Source: Sceloporus undulatus (taxonomy: Eukaryota > Chordata > Lepidosauria > Squamata > Phrynosomatidae). Taken from it: a stretch of 64,000 bases of DNA. This document shows positions 21,900-32,681 of this stretch, piece after piece; the stretch's first letter is position 1, and each line of letters opens with the position of its first letter. The stretch is taken from the NCBI RefSeq assembly GCF_019175285.1, contig NC_056522.1, positions 37,561,855-37,625,854 of the forward strand, in the 5' to 3' direction. A model generated the notes under the pieces. It had not been told where the DNA came from. It saw only the letters and a list, made by a program, of their open reading frames with translations, and made no database searches. A program made the position numbers and the translations under genes.

Positions 21900-22240
21900 C
21901 TTGTCTGCACACTAAGATTACCAGTTGACAGCCTTCTCCAAATGACACTTCTTTTGGAAGATTAAAACCATACAAAAGGAACCCCCCATTTTCTTGTAAT
22001 GGCAACCAAATTATGGAATGTCCTTCCCAGAGAAATATTGTCTTATTTTTTTTTAACTTTTAGGTTCAAGGCATAAGTTTTGTAACCAGACATTAAAGGA
22101 AACACATTAAAAACTGATCTTAACCCATCCTTAAAACTCATTGACCTTTAGGTGTGCTTTTATGTGATGCTTGTTTTCTCTGTGTTTTTGTTTGCGTTAT
22201 TTTTAATGTACATTGAAATAGTTCCATTTATGTATGTTTA
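21900..22240 (+). mobile_element. L2-like LINE 3' end
   Basis: Contains 'ggcaaccaaattatggaatgtccttcccagagaa', the region just before the stop of L2-like ORF2, then a decayed 3' UTR. Confidence 0.5.
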
Positions 22241-22394
22241 TTTATTAAAAACAAACACACATAAATAAAATAAATAACATTCAAAAATGGTTTTATGAAG
22301 CCAAGCAACACAATTAATTACACTGTGGGGTGCAGAGGGTTTAAGAAATGTGTCCTGCATTGAATAGTCTCTGTGTAGATAACAAGCATATAAA

Positions 22395-22535
22395 GTAGGG
22401 GTGAAAATGCTTAGATTTTCCAGATGTTTTGAATACCAACTCATATAAGCCTTTACCAGTAACCCCACATAATGAAACTTTTGGGAGCTGAGATCCCAAA
22501 TATCTGGGCCACCAAAGTTCCCCAACCCTTAATGT
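22395..22535. mobile_element. Short dispersed repeat (family B), diverged
   Basis: Contains 'ttccagatgttttgaataccaactc' and 'gggagctgagatcccaaatatctgggccacc', a diverged family B copy. Confidence 0.4.
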
Positions 22536-22837
22536 AAATGAGAAGAGCTCAAAGCTCAAAGCTCAAAGCCTAGTCTAGTTTTTGCCCTTGCTTCTTATTT
22601 TTTTAAATGCAAGACACTTATTTTCAGTGATTAAACATTTACATTTTATGTTCTTCTTTGTACAGTTTGAAGTCATGTGAAAGCAACACCAAATAGCTAC
22701 ACTCATTTTGTAGCTTAGCTGTCAAGGATGAGTAAGTAATGGTTCTCTAGATCTTGTCTGACTGTAACATCTTGCATCCTTTCCTAGAACAACCCATAGT
22801 AAGGGATTATGGTTGGACTCTAAATACCCTAAAGGTA

Positions 22838-23220
22838 CAGATCCCATCAGATCTTGGAAGATAAGTAGGATCAACTCTAGCTAGTACTTGGATGGGAGAC
22901 TGCCAATGGATACCAGGTGATGTAGGCTATATTTCATAGAATCATAGAGATGGAAGAGACCACAAGGGCCATCCAGTCCAACCCCCTGCCATGCAGGAAC
23001 TCTTAATCAAAGCATACCCAACAGATGGCCATCCAGCCTCTGTTTAAAGACTTCCAAGGAGGGAGACTCCACCACACTCTGAGGGAGTGTGTTCAATTGT
23101 TGAACAGCCCTTACTTCAGAGGAAAGAACTAGCAAAACCATCTTTGAGTATTTCTTGCCTTAGAAAACCCTATGAGATTCAAGGAGTTACCATAAATTGA
23201 CAGTTGACTTTAAGGTACAT
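22838..23220 (+). mobile_element. 5S-rRNA-derived SINE split by a CR1 insertion
   Basis: The 5S-like head is at 22838-22936 (cagatcttggaagataagtagg, tagtacttggatgggagactgcc, ataccaggtgatgtaggct). The body resumes at 23113 with 'cagaggaaagaactagcaaaac'. A CR1 fragment lies between them. Confidence 0.85.
22937..23112 (-). mobile_element. CR1 LINE 3' end inserted in a 5S-SINE
   Basis: Reversed CR1 tail (tagaatcatagagatggaag) and C-terminal region, 5'-truncated at 'gttgaacagcc'. Flanking atttca and acttca may be the target duplication. Confidence 0.85.
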
Positions 23221-23229
23221 ACACAGAGA

Positions 23230-24790
23230 GAGGGGGAGGGGGATTATGGCAGTTGTGGCTAAGAACATCTGGAAGGGCAGAGGTTGTTTGCCACTGTAGA
23301 CATATATGACTGGAGTTTACTGAAATAGCCCACCAGATCCCTTTTAGGAGAGTCATGTGGGTAACCTAAGGGTGAGGTCCATGTTAGATGTGTGATTTGT
23401 ACAGACTTTGCTGAACTCATAAGCCTGAAGGTCTATAAAGTGTATCTGATGCTATGGAGATTATCACACATGGCTTTTAAATCAGAATTAAAGTTGAAAA
23501 AAAGTGCCTTTGGCAATGCTTACTGCATGATTTCACCTCCGAACAATAGCTGCTGTGTCTCCCAAGTATGGTTAAGGTGTCCCTTTTCATTGACAGGGGA
23601 AACCCATCAATAGACTCCCAATTGCACTGCAGTCCTATTAGTCCTCAAGTGTGAAACCTTGCTGTTGTGGCTGTTTGAATATTGGCAGTCATGTGGTGTT
23701 AGTGTCTCCTCATGTCTCCCCTCCCCCTTGATATTCCTGATCAAGCTGACTGCCTCTGCTTCTTTTCTATTTCTATTTCATTTGCTTAAATCATATTAGC
23801 ATAACTCAAGAATTGCATTAAAAATACTCCCCCTCCCCAAAAGGCAAGGAAGTTGAGTAAAGGGTTTGTGTAGAGGAGAGTGTGCTGGCAATATTGTGGA
23901 GACATGTAATAATGGCTGCTCTCAAAGCGCTGTGTTTGTTTTCATTAACTAACACGATTGTGGTGAGAACGGGGCTCATGTGGTCATGTCCCAAATCTTT
24001 TCTTGTGCTTTTTACCCAGCATTGGCAACATCTTCATTTGCACAACAACAAAACAGCATGTGATGAGAGGCTCAAAGGGGCTCAGTTATAACATCATGTG
24101 AAAATGTTTACAAGGACAGTCTCTTATAACAATGGCTCACCAATTTACTTAATCTTTTTTAATTGTTGATTTACATTTTTACCAGTTCAAAAGTTTAGTA
24201 TAAGCAAGAGTTCACACAAGGGTCTGGGTAAAAGAATGTGGGAATGGGTGTGAAGTACATATGCATTTTCCTTCCCAGTTTGTCAGACCTTGGAAAAGTT
24301 ACTTTTTAAAGAATTATAACTCGCAGTGCTTATGCTGGCTTGGAGGATTTGGAGAGCTAAATGTCCATAAAAGTAAGATTTCCATGTTCTGCAAGTGGTC
24401 AGCAGCTATTCCACCTTCTTCTCTCCTCCCTTCCCATTCCATTTGGCTTCCACATCTTTCCAGAAATGGACTTTCCTATCCTTGGTTTGTCCACCACAAG
24501 TACCTCTTGAGGCTTCTGAAGATGTAGCCACATGGAAGGCTTTACATTTTTAATTTTGGAGGGGAAATCAGACTACAGTAGACAATCACTGGGCAGGATG
24601 AAACATGATGGGTAAGGAAGAGTCACTGTCAATCATACATGAAAAGTAGGAGAGTCCAATCAGAAAATGCACCCTGGTAGAAGTGGGACATTAGTGATGC
24701 AGGGTGGGGGTGGGGACATGAACTAAAACCCTCTTATTACAACAAATGCATCTGTGTCTCTTAGTCACAGTGACTGGCTGTATGAACCAC
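23230..24790. other. Intergenic, no gene seen
   Basis: Anonymous sequence. No supported coding region or named repeat. Confidence 0.5.
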
Positions 24791-24795
24791 ATGCT

Positions 24796-25192
24796 TCATA
24801 GAATCATAGAGCAGGAAGAGACCCCAACGGCCATCCAGTCCAACTCCTTGCCATGCAGGAACTCACAATCAAAACACCCTTGATGGCCATCCAGCCTCTG
24901 TTTAAATTGCTCCAAAGAAAGACTCCACCACTCTCTGAGGAAGGAGAGTGTTCCACTGTCGAACAGCTCTTACTGTCAGGAAGTTCCTCCTAATGTTGAG
25001 TTGGAATCTCTTTTCATGTAGCTTGCACTCATTGTTCTGGATCCTATTCTCTGGAGCAGCAGAAAACAAGTTTGTTCCATCCTCAATATGATTTTCCTTC
25101 AAACACTTAAACAGGACTATCATATCACCCCTCATTTTTCTCTTCTCCAGGCTAAACATACCCAGCTCCCCAGGTCTCTCCTCATAGGGCAT
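24796..25192 (-). mobile_element. CR1 LINE 3' end, ORF2 C-terminus well preserved
   Basis: An open minus-strand frame from 25192 to 24902 reads MPYEERPGELGMFSLEKRK, then [37 protein letters not shown]. This is the CR1 ORF2 C-terminus. The reversed tail is at 24796. 5'-truncated. Confidence 0.9.
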
Positions 25193-25359
25193 GGGGCAGT
25201 GTCATTCTTATTTATTCAAAAATTGTGTGTTGTGGGGAACCAACCTTCCCTTCAAAACAAATAAAAAATGTATACATGGCTTGGTGGGAGAAGAGAAAAG
25301 GAAGAGAGACAGAAAAGAGACTGATCACACTCTTGGGACAGCTGTGTCAGTAGCAGACC

Positions 25360-25480
25360 TCAAAAGAAATATTGTAGCACCTTTGAGACTTCCTGAAAGA
25401 AAGCTAGTAGCATGCACTTTAGTAGATTTGAGCGTATTTTTTCAGGTGCATGAGGTGGAGTCCAGAGACAGACCTTCATA
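25360..25480. mobile_element. Dispersed repeat fragment (family C)
   Basis: Sequence 'ttgtagcacctttgagacttcctgaaagaaagctagtagcatg' then 'tcaggtgcatgagg'. Same family as 14650, 38700 and 39230; not classified. Confidence 0.5.
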
Positions 25481-25520
25481 AGCTGGTTGTGTGTGAGAAA
25501 GTCAATTGAAACTCAAAATC

Positions 25521-26318
25521 TTGTGGGGATGGTGAAAAGGTTCAGTTTTAAGGATGGCGGATGGTGTGGACAGAGCAGGAGGGCCTTGTGGGGATGGAGT
25601 TGAGGTGAGGAAGTTCGTTTTAAGGATGGCGGATGGTGGACAGATGCAGGAGGGCTTTGTGGGGATGGATTGAGGTGGAAAGTTCAGTTTAAGGATGGCG
25701 GATGGTGGACAGAGGCAGGGAGGGCCTGTGGGGATGAGTTTGAGGTGGAAAGTTCAGTTTTTTAGGATGGGATGTGGGACAGAGGCAGGGAGGGCCTTGT
25801 GGGGATGGGTTGAGGTGGAAGTTCAGTTTTAGGATGGCGGATGGTGGACAGAGGCAGGGAGGGCCTTGTGGGGGATGGAGTTGAGGTGGAAAGTCTAGTT
25901 TTAAGGATGGGGCGGATGGTGGACAGATGCAGGGAGGGCCTTGTGGGGATGGAGTTGAGGTGGAAAGTTCAGTTTAGGTGGCGGATGGTGGACCGATGCA
26001 GGGAGGGCCTTGTGGGGATGGAATTGAGGTGGAAAGTTCAGTTTTAGGATGGCGGATGGTGGGACAGAGGCAGGGGGCCTTGTGGGGATGGAGTTGAGGT
26101 GGAAAGGTCAGTTTTAAGATGGCGGATGGTGGACAGAGGCAGGGAGGCCTTGTGGGGATGGGATTGGGTGGAAAGTTCAGTTTTAAGGATGGCGGATGGG
26201 TGGACCAGATGCAGGAGGAGTGGTACTTGTGGGGGCGGGGCGCGGTGGAAAGTTCAGTTTTAAGGATGGCGGATGGTGGACAGAGGCAGGGAGGGCCTTG
26301 TGGGGATGAGGTTGAGGA
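25521..26318. repeat. Minisatellite upstream of KCNK2 exon 1, about 72-bp unit
   Basis: About 11 imperfect copies of a unit containing 'aggatggcggatggtggac', 'agaggcagggagggcc' and 'ttgtggggatggagttgagg'. Units vary by small indels. Ends about 0.5 kb before the GC-rich first-exon region. Confidence 0.95.
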
Positions 26319-26339
26319 GAAGTAAAGCAGGAGGTTGCC

Positions 26340-26852
26340 TAGCATCCTCCACTCTCTCCACTCCAACTGATGCATCTGAAGAAGTCAGCTCCAGTCGAGG
26401 AGAGCTTCTGCTTTCTCTTTTCTCTGTCAGTTGGTCTCCAGGGTCTCCTTGGCATCCTGATGTTTCCACTTGGTGTAGTGTTGGGAGGGACTCCCAGCAC
26501 TCTGGAGATCGAAGGACTGAATCCTGGCTGGGTCATGACAGCTCCTTTGGGCAAGGTGTCCTTTCTCAGCCTCAGGGCAAGGGCCAGGGCAAGCTTCCTC
26601 TGAACCAAGGTTGGGCAGGAAAAGCCAGGATGCAATCGCCTATTGAGGGTCGTCGGAAGTCAGAAACGGCTCGCAGTCCCACCAGAAGCACGAGGTTTCC
26701 AGACGCAGACGGCGAGGTCTTTTGGAGTCTGGCGGCGGAGCTGGCTTTTTTTTTGGAGAGAGAGTGAGAGTCTCCAGAGAAGAGCACTGGGGAACCCTGG
26801 GAGGCGAAGGAGAAGAAGAGGAGGCGGAGGAGGAGGAGAGACCCAGGGACTT
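26340..26852 (+). promoter_or_regulatory. KCNK2: GC-rich putative KCNK2 promoter region
   Basis: Unique sequence between two minisatellites, with rising CpG density from about 26640 (gggtcgtcggaag, acggcgagg, ggcggcgg) and purine-rich GAGG runs. There is no clear TATA box. It lies just before the presumed first exon, so a CpG-type promoter is inferred. Confidence 0.4.
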
Positions 26853-27345
26853 ACACACACACACACACACACACACACCCCTGGAGAGGAGACCAAAGCT
26901 TTTGCACAGCTACCCAGACTCGGCACGAGACGCACTACACACAGGCACACATACGAACCTACACACACCTAGGGGGGCGCCCACTGCTTTTGTACACTGG
27001 CCCAGACTCGGCAGGAGACGCACGAGGCATCACACACACACACACACACACATCTTGAGAAGAGACCAAAGCTTTTTCACCGCTACCCAGACTGGGCAGG
27101 AGACGCACCCACGAGGCACCACACACACACACACACACACACACAGAGGGACACACAAACCACGTACACACACCTTGAGGGGAGCCCATTGCTTTTGTAT
27201 AGTTGCCCAGGCTCGGCAGGAGACGCACGAAGGACACACACACACACACCTAGAGGGGGAGCCCATCCCTTTGCACAGCACGAGGCACCACGCAACTACA
27301 CACACACGGGGACAGACCCACACACACACACACACACAGAGGGAG
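26853..27345. repeat. Minisatellite with (CA)n cores next to KCNK2 exon 1
   Basis: Five degenerate units of 80-120 bp: 'gagaccaaagcttttgcac', 'tacccagactcggcaggagacgcac' and 'gaggcacc', separated by (CA)n runs of varied length (26853, 27036, 27121, 27237, 27322). Confidence 0.85.
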
Positions 27346-27349
27346 AGAG

Positions 27350-27680
27350 GCGCTGGCAGGGAGCTCCCAGCCCATCCTCTCTCTCGCTCTCTTTGCCTTG
27401 CCTCTCGGTGTGTGTTTCTGGGTGTGTGTGTCTCCTGTGTGTGGTGCCTCTTCCGACCCCCGCGTTGGTGGCTCTCTCTCTCTCTCTCTCTCTCTCTCCT
27501 CCCTCCCTCCTCCCACCCTACCCCACTTTCTCCCCCCACCCATTTCTTTCCCCCCACCCTGGTTCCAATTTTGTCTTATTTGCTATTTGGTTTTATTTTG
27601 CTCTCCAAGTCTGCCTGGCAAGCCTTGGAAAAATGCCTGCCCGTGAAGCGAGGAGGGGGCGCCGGGTCTGGACATAAGAA
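27350..27680 (+). CDS. KCNK2: KCNK2 first exon (mostly 5' UTR; ends with A of the split ATG)
   Basis: The 3' boundary is a strong donor, AAGAA|GTGAGT (intron from 27681). Joined to exon 2, which starts TGGCGGCACC, it makes AAGAATGGCGGCACC: an initiator ATG of which only the A (27680) lies here. The encoded start [11 protein letters not shown] matches the shorter human KCNK2 isoform. In the ATG frame a TGA at 27644-27646 lies upstream, so translation cannot begin earlier in this exon in that frame. The ATG has G at +4 and G at -3 (AGAATGG). The transcription start cannot be seen, so the left border is arbitrary. The exon contains a (CT)n run at 27471-27498 and a 14-codon upstream ORF. The GC-rich setting fits a promoter-proximal exon. 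Other first exons known in mammals (MLPSASRER..., MNPRAKRD...) were not found. Confidence 0.6.
27633..27677 (+). promoter_or_regulatory. Upstream ORF of KCNK2, 14 codons
   Basis: ATG at 27633 encodes MPAREARRGRRVWT and stops at TAA 27675-27677, two nucleotides before the split main ATG. Its context (AAAATGC, A at -3) is reasonable. If present in the mRNA it could limit initiation at the main start or feed it by reinitiation. Inferred from sequence only. Confidence 0.4.
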
Positions 27681-27929
27681 GTGAGTACTCCTGACAATGG
27701 CGCGCCGCTCTGCCTGGCTCTGGCAAAAGGAAGAGGGAGGAGGATGGGGAGCATGCATGCTTCCTTTTGCATCTTGGCTCTAGGGCAGAGGAAAGCCTCC
27801 CCCCGGCAGTCGAGCCCCCATCGCCCCTGCCCAATTATGCCCCCCCCCCCCCCGCCCACCTCATGGCAGCGAGGCTCCTGGTGCATGCAACACCTTGGCT
27901 TTGCTAGACTTCATCTTTGTGCAAGGTGT

Positions 27930-27956
27930 GTGCGCGCGCGCGCGCGTGTGTGTGTG
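27930..27956. repeat. (CG)n/(TG)n simple repeat
   Basis: Alternating purine-pyrimidine run GCGCGCGCGCG then TGTGTGTGTG, 250 bp into intron 1. Confidence 0.85.
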
Positions 27957-28009
27957 TGGAGGGAGAGCGTAAGGCCAGGAGAGACGTCCAGGGGATGCAA
28001 TGGATCTCC

Positions 28010-28402
28010 TCATGGACCTCTCATGGACCTTTTAGCCAAAGGTCCACGAAAGGTCCATGGAAATATCTCCTGCATCCTCTGTATAGGCATATGGCCCTTG
28101 GCTCGCTGGCTGGCTGGGAACAGCAGCCAAAGGTCCATGACAATATACATAGCATCCCCTGGATGTATAGGTGGCTGTGTATGTATGTGTGTGTGTATGT
28201 GTATATGGGGGAAACAACAGCCAAAGGGTCCATGAAAAGAGATATTGCTTCCCCTGGATGTACATGTGTGTGTATATGTATATGTATATTGGAGAAAACT
28301 GCAGCCAAAGGTCCATGAAAATAGGTATTGCATCCCCTGGATGTATATGTGTGTGTATGTATGTATATATTGGAGGAAACTGCAACCAAAGGTCTGTGGA
28401 AG

Positions 28403-28444
<42 letters not shown>

Positions 28445-28870
28445 CCCATCTCCTGGATGTATATATGTATGAGTATGAATGTGTAAATGTATATGGGGGA
28501 AACAACAGCCAGAGGTCCATGAAAATAAATCTTGCATCCCCTGGATGTATATGTGTGTGTATATATGTATGTTGGAGGAAACTGCAGCCAAAGGTCCATG
28601 GAAGGTCCATGAAACAAAATATATGTGTATGTATATGTGGGTGGGAGGAACAACAGCCAAAGGTGCCTGAAGATATACAGTATAGTGCGTCCCCTGGATG
28701 TGTATATATATATGTATGTGTATATGGGGGGAGGGGAAATAGCAGCTAAAAGTCTATGAAAATATATATTTCATTCCCTGGATATATATGTGTATAGGGT
28801 GGTGGTGGGGGGGGAACAGCAGCCAAAGGCCCACAAAAGGTCTATGAAATTATATATTGCATCTCCTGGA

Positions 28871-28901
<31 letters not shown>

Positions 28902-29035
28902 GGGGGGCAGCAGCCAAAGGTCCATGAAAATATATATTGGATCCCCTGAATGACATATATATGTATATATCTGGGGTGGTGGTGGGGGAAACAGAAGCCA
29001 AAGGTCCCTGAAAGGTCCATTGCCAGCATCCCTAG
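28010..29035. repeat. Minisatellite in KCNK2 intron 1, about 75-100-bp unit
   Basis: About a dozen units of 'agccaaaggtccatgaaaat', 'attgcatcccctggatgtat' and a variable GT/AT-rich part ending 'tatgggggaaacaacagc'. Length differences come from microsatellites inside units, for example (GT)n at 28403-28442. Long minus-strand open frames here are a by-product of the repeat. Confidence 0.95.
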
Positions 29036-29039
29036 GAAG

Positions 29040-30845
29040 ATGTTCTGCCTACCGGTTGTTGCCAATGATTTCAGGAGCATCCTGGTTGTGTGTGTGTGTG
29101 CGTGAAAGGGGAGAGAAACTGGTTGCTTCTTTGGGGGAAAAAAGAGAGAGATGAAGATTTCTCTCTTGTGAGGCTTTTCAAACACGGGGGGGGGGCTTCT
29201 CAGGGTAAAGGCTTCTTGTTTATGTTAGTACATGTGTCGAGGGGGAGTGAAATGGGAGGGCAGCCTTTTGGATGATGCTCATAATGGCTAAGGAGAGTGA
29301 TGTGCATGGAGGGGCAGTGAAGGATGCTATTCTGTGTAGGATCCGCCTAAGGAGGAGATGCTCTCTACTCTGCCAGCCCTTTTTCCCTTTGTTAGCTCAG
29401 CGGCAGATGAGAGAGCTTCCTGAAAGGGAGAGTGGATCAAGCGGAATTTGGAGACTTACACTTAACCCAAGGTAACAGGTTTGCCTTGGGTGTGTGGGGG
29501 TGCATTGCAATAAACCTGGATTGCCTGACAGGTGCGAGGCACTCTTCCTCCTCTTGCTATTATTATTTTTATCATCAACATCATTAATGATGCATTATTC
29601 TTGCTGTTATTATTATTTAAGAGAACAGGATGTCCAGGTGTATAGCTGCCAGGTCTCTTGCAATAAACCTGGATTGCCACCATTTTGAGGCGGGAGAAGA
29701 GTTGGAGCAGGATGACAACATGCTAAGAGAGATCGAAGTGTGAGCAGTGGCATTAAGCAATGATGACATCAAATGGGGATTGCTCCATGTTCCCACCCCT
29801 TTTCCTTGCCTGTCACACATTTTCTCACCCTGATCTGCAAGCCGCTTAATATTCTGATCACTTCGGCCCCTACAGAAGTGCAGTGGGCTTCAACTGCTGT
29901 TGCTGCAGCTCAGCTGGTGTATAAATTGTCCTGCTGCACATAATCAGTCAAGAACTTAACACCAAAGCCTTTGGGCAGCAGTGTTCAATTACAGTTGTCA
30001 AATCTGTGACTCTGGAATAGTTACCCTGAAGTCAATAGGATTAGTTCCATCACATCTATTCTGGGCAGAAGGAGATGGTTGTAAGGCTGAATCGTCAGGC
30101 ATGATGAAAGATGAGATTCTTTTGTGGCCCTCCTTTGGTGGTGGAAGTTGTTATGGTGTTCACCACAGTGAAAGGAGTTAGGTGTTGCCTCAAGTCTTTC
30201 TTGGAAGACTTTTGCATTCTCTTTCCCCCTCCTTATATAGATAGGGATTTCCTCAATACAAACCCTCCCTCTCTCCTCTCATTCAAACTAACCATGTGAC
30301 TTAGGTCACTCCCTCTTATTAGACCCACACTCTTTCTCCTGCCCTGTTGGGTCCTCCTCTCTTCCTTCTCCATCAACTTTCTTGAGAAAGATGGTGAGGT
30401 AAATATTTCTTTTTAACCTGAACTATTCACTAGCTAGATATAGATTAAAGCCATTAGTAAACTGTTTGAACTACAAACTACATGTTTTGTTTTTGAGTCA
30501 GTTTCAGTTCTTAGGGAAGCATAGTTAGACAAGAACCATTCTCTGCTATTCTGCTGATTTAAAGCTAGACCCTAACAGGCTTGGCTTTGATATTTTTGAT
30601 ATTTCAATATTTTTGTTTCCTTAACAAAGGGTGTAGGAAACTTAAATTACCTTACAATCCTTAGTTTCTAGGAGCTGGAAAAGAGTAATGACCTGACAAT
30701 GCTGTCATGAAGGATGGACTATCTGAGTTTCCTCATCTGTTGCTGCTGTCTCTTTTGGGTGGGTAGTGGGAGCTCTAGTCTTATCTTCAGTGCCTGTCTG
30801 CCTCTTTCTGTCTTTGGTGATGCTGTAGTGCAGTGTTGTTGTAGT
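29040..30845. other. KCNK2 intron 1, no exon identified
   Basis: Mostly unique sequence. Short repeated phrase 'ttgcaataaacctggattgcc' at 29507 and 29657. A good donor-like site at 29472 (CCAAG|GTAACA) follows an open stretch, but no matching KCNK2 N-terminus is encoded. Confidence 0.5.
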
Positions 30846-30846
30846 G

Positions 30847-31416
30847 CTAGTGTGGAATAGTGGTTTGGCTTTTGGACTATGACTCTGGACACCAAGGTTT
30901 GAATCCCGCTCTGCCATGGAAACTGACTGAGTGACCTTAAGAAGAGATGGTTAAGAGGTGATATGATAGCCCTGTTTAAATATTTGAAGGGATGTCATAT
31001 TGAGGAGGGAGCGAGCTTGTTTTCTTCTGCTCCAGAGAACAGAACCCGGAACAATGGATGCAAGTTAAAGGAAAAGAAATTCCACCTCAACATTAGGAAG
31101 AACTTCCTGACAGTAAGGGCTGTTTGACAGTGGAACACACTCCTTACTTGGAGAATGGTGAAGTCTCCCTTCTTGGAAGTCTTTAAAGAGAGGCTGGATG
31201 GTCATCTGTTGGGAATGCTTTGATTGAGACCTTGTGGTCTCTTCCAACAATGACTCTATGACCTTAGGTGAGTCACATTCTCTCAGCCTCAGAGGGACCC
31301 ACTGGCAACCTACCCCCCCCCCCCCCCGAACAAATCTTGTTCAGGAAAACCATGTGATAGATTTGTCTTAGGGTTTTCATAGGTTGGAAACAACTTGAAG
31401 ACACACAACAGCAACA
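30847..31416 (+). mobile_element. Sauria SINE interrupted by a CR1 insertion
   Basis: The head (tagtgtggaatagtggttt, box B 'ggtttgaatcccgctc') is at 30847-30939 and the body (ctctcagcctcagaggg, aacaaatcttgttcaggaaaacc, ggaaacaacttgaagacacacaac) at 31259-31416. Confidence 0.85.
30940..31258 (+). mobile_element. CR1 LINE 3' end inside a Sauria SINE
   Basis: CR1 C-terminal region from 'gaagagatggttaagaggtgatatg' to the tail 'ttccaacaatgactcta'. Exact 8-bp target duplication TGACCTTA at 30932-30939 and 31259-31266. Confidence 0.9.
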
Positions 31417-31575
31417 AGTGAGGTTTTACCTCACATTCCTGAAGAACACATTGTACATGGGGATAATGATATGGATGACTAATGTGTTCAGCCACCTTCT
31501 GCTTCCCTTATGACATGTCCACATTTCAGGATGGTGGAGGGTGAAGGGAGAAGACTTATAGAGAGTCATACGTAT

Positions 31576-31926
31576 GTATGAGTGATTTGTATGATAACCC
31601 TGTTTTAAGTATTTGAATGGGTGTCACACTGAGGATGGAGCAAGCTTGTTTTCTGCTGCTCCAGAGACTAGAACACGGAATGATGGATGCAAGCTACAGG
31701 AAAAGAGATTCCACCTCAACCTGAGGAGGAACTTCCTGACAGTAAGAGCTGTTCAATAATGTAACACACTCACTCAGAGAGTGGTGGAGTCTCTTTTGGA
31801 GGTCTTTAAAGAGAGACTGGATGGCCATCTGTTAGGGCTGTTTTGATTGAGTATTTCTGCATCGCAGGAGGTTGGACTAAATGGCCCTTGGGGTGTTTTC
31901 CAACTGTACAATTCTATGATTCTATG
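31576..31926 (+). mobile_element. CR1 LINE 3' end
   Basis: From 'gagtgatttgtatgataacc' through 'attccacctcaacctgaggagg' to the tail 'caattctatgattctatg'. 5'-truncated. Confidence 0.9.
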
Positions 31927-32681
31927 TGTTCAAGCTGTGGACTTTTTCCTACCAGAACTGAAAGGAACATTTTTCTCAGTCAAAGTAACCCAGTGATATA
32001 TTTTTGAATACTGACATTCAACAGTGCCAATATGATATCTCTGGCCTCATTTCCACTTTCAAATATATCAGATTGTGATCTGAATCGATGGATTGATTCG
32101 ACAGCAGAGCGTGGTTCACACTGCATTTGCCCCAATCTCATTTTCTTGTAAAATAACCCACTTCTCATTCACATTGACCAGTGTTTCGATTCCAAAGTGA
32201 CCCTTTTCAGTGGATGATCATCTGATCATGCCATAAAAAATAGATTCCTATCTGCATCCTGTTCACACTTGTGCTGAATCGATTTATTGCAAAAGACTCA
32301 GAAAAAATGAGCATCAAAAAAAAAAGCACGTTAAATGGGTCTAGTGCATGGCCTCCCTCTCCAAACCACTTCAGCAATTTGGCTCAAGTGCGAACAAAGG
32401 TAATTTAAACCATTTCAAACTGGTTTGCAAACCAGTTTAAAACATAGTGGGAATGAAGCCTCTGTGGTCTTCACCATGTTGATGTGACATCTGATTGATA
32501 ATCATTATGAACAAGTTTTGAGGACAATCTAATTTACATGATGTTGAGGTAAGAAAATCTTAGCCCCCCCCTCATGAAATATTTTCTCATGTAATCCCCA
32601 GACAGGTGCTTGATTCTCCTGCCCCCAGTTAAGTACTATCATTTCCACTGGCTCACAGAGCTAGTGTGGTGTAACAGTATA

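Noticed and set aside
25521-26318. Tandem array considered as a CRISPR-like array
   Set aside because: Units are contiguous with no unique spacers, and the DNA is vertebrate.
26722-27684. Open frame of 320 codons across the KCNK2 first-exon region
   Set aside because: It is made almost wholly of the CA-rich minisatellite (runs of His-Thr) and ends by chance at the donor site. It does not join KCNK2 in frame.
28010-28660. Three overlapping minus-strand open frames of about 200 codons
   Set aside because: By-products of the intron-1 minisatellite, in which TA-poor units leave several frames open. Low-complexity HTYT/IHT-type repeats only.
29408-29472. Alternative KCNK2 first exon ending at CCAAG|GTAACA
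   Set aside because: The ATG frame ends in phase 2, not the required phase 1, and the phase-1 frame has no ATG. The peptide does not resemble known TREK-1 N-termini.
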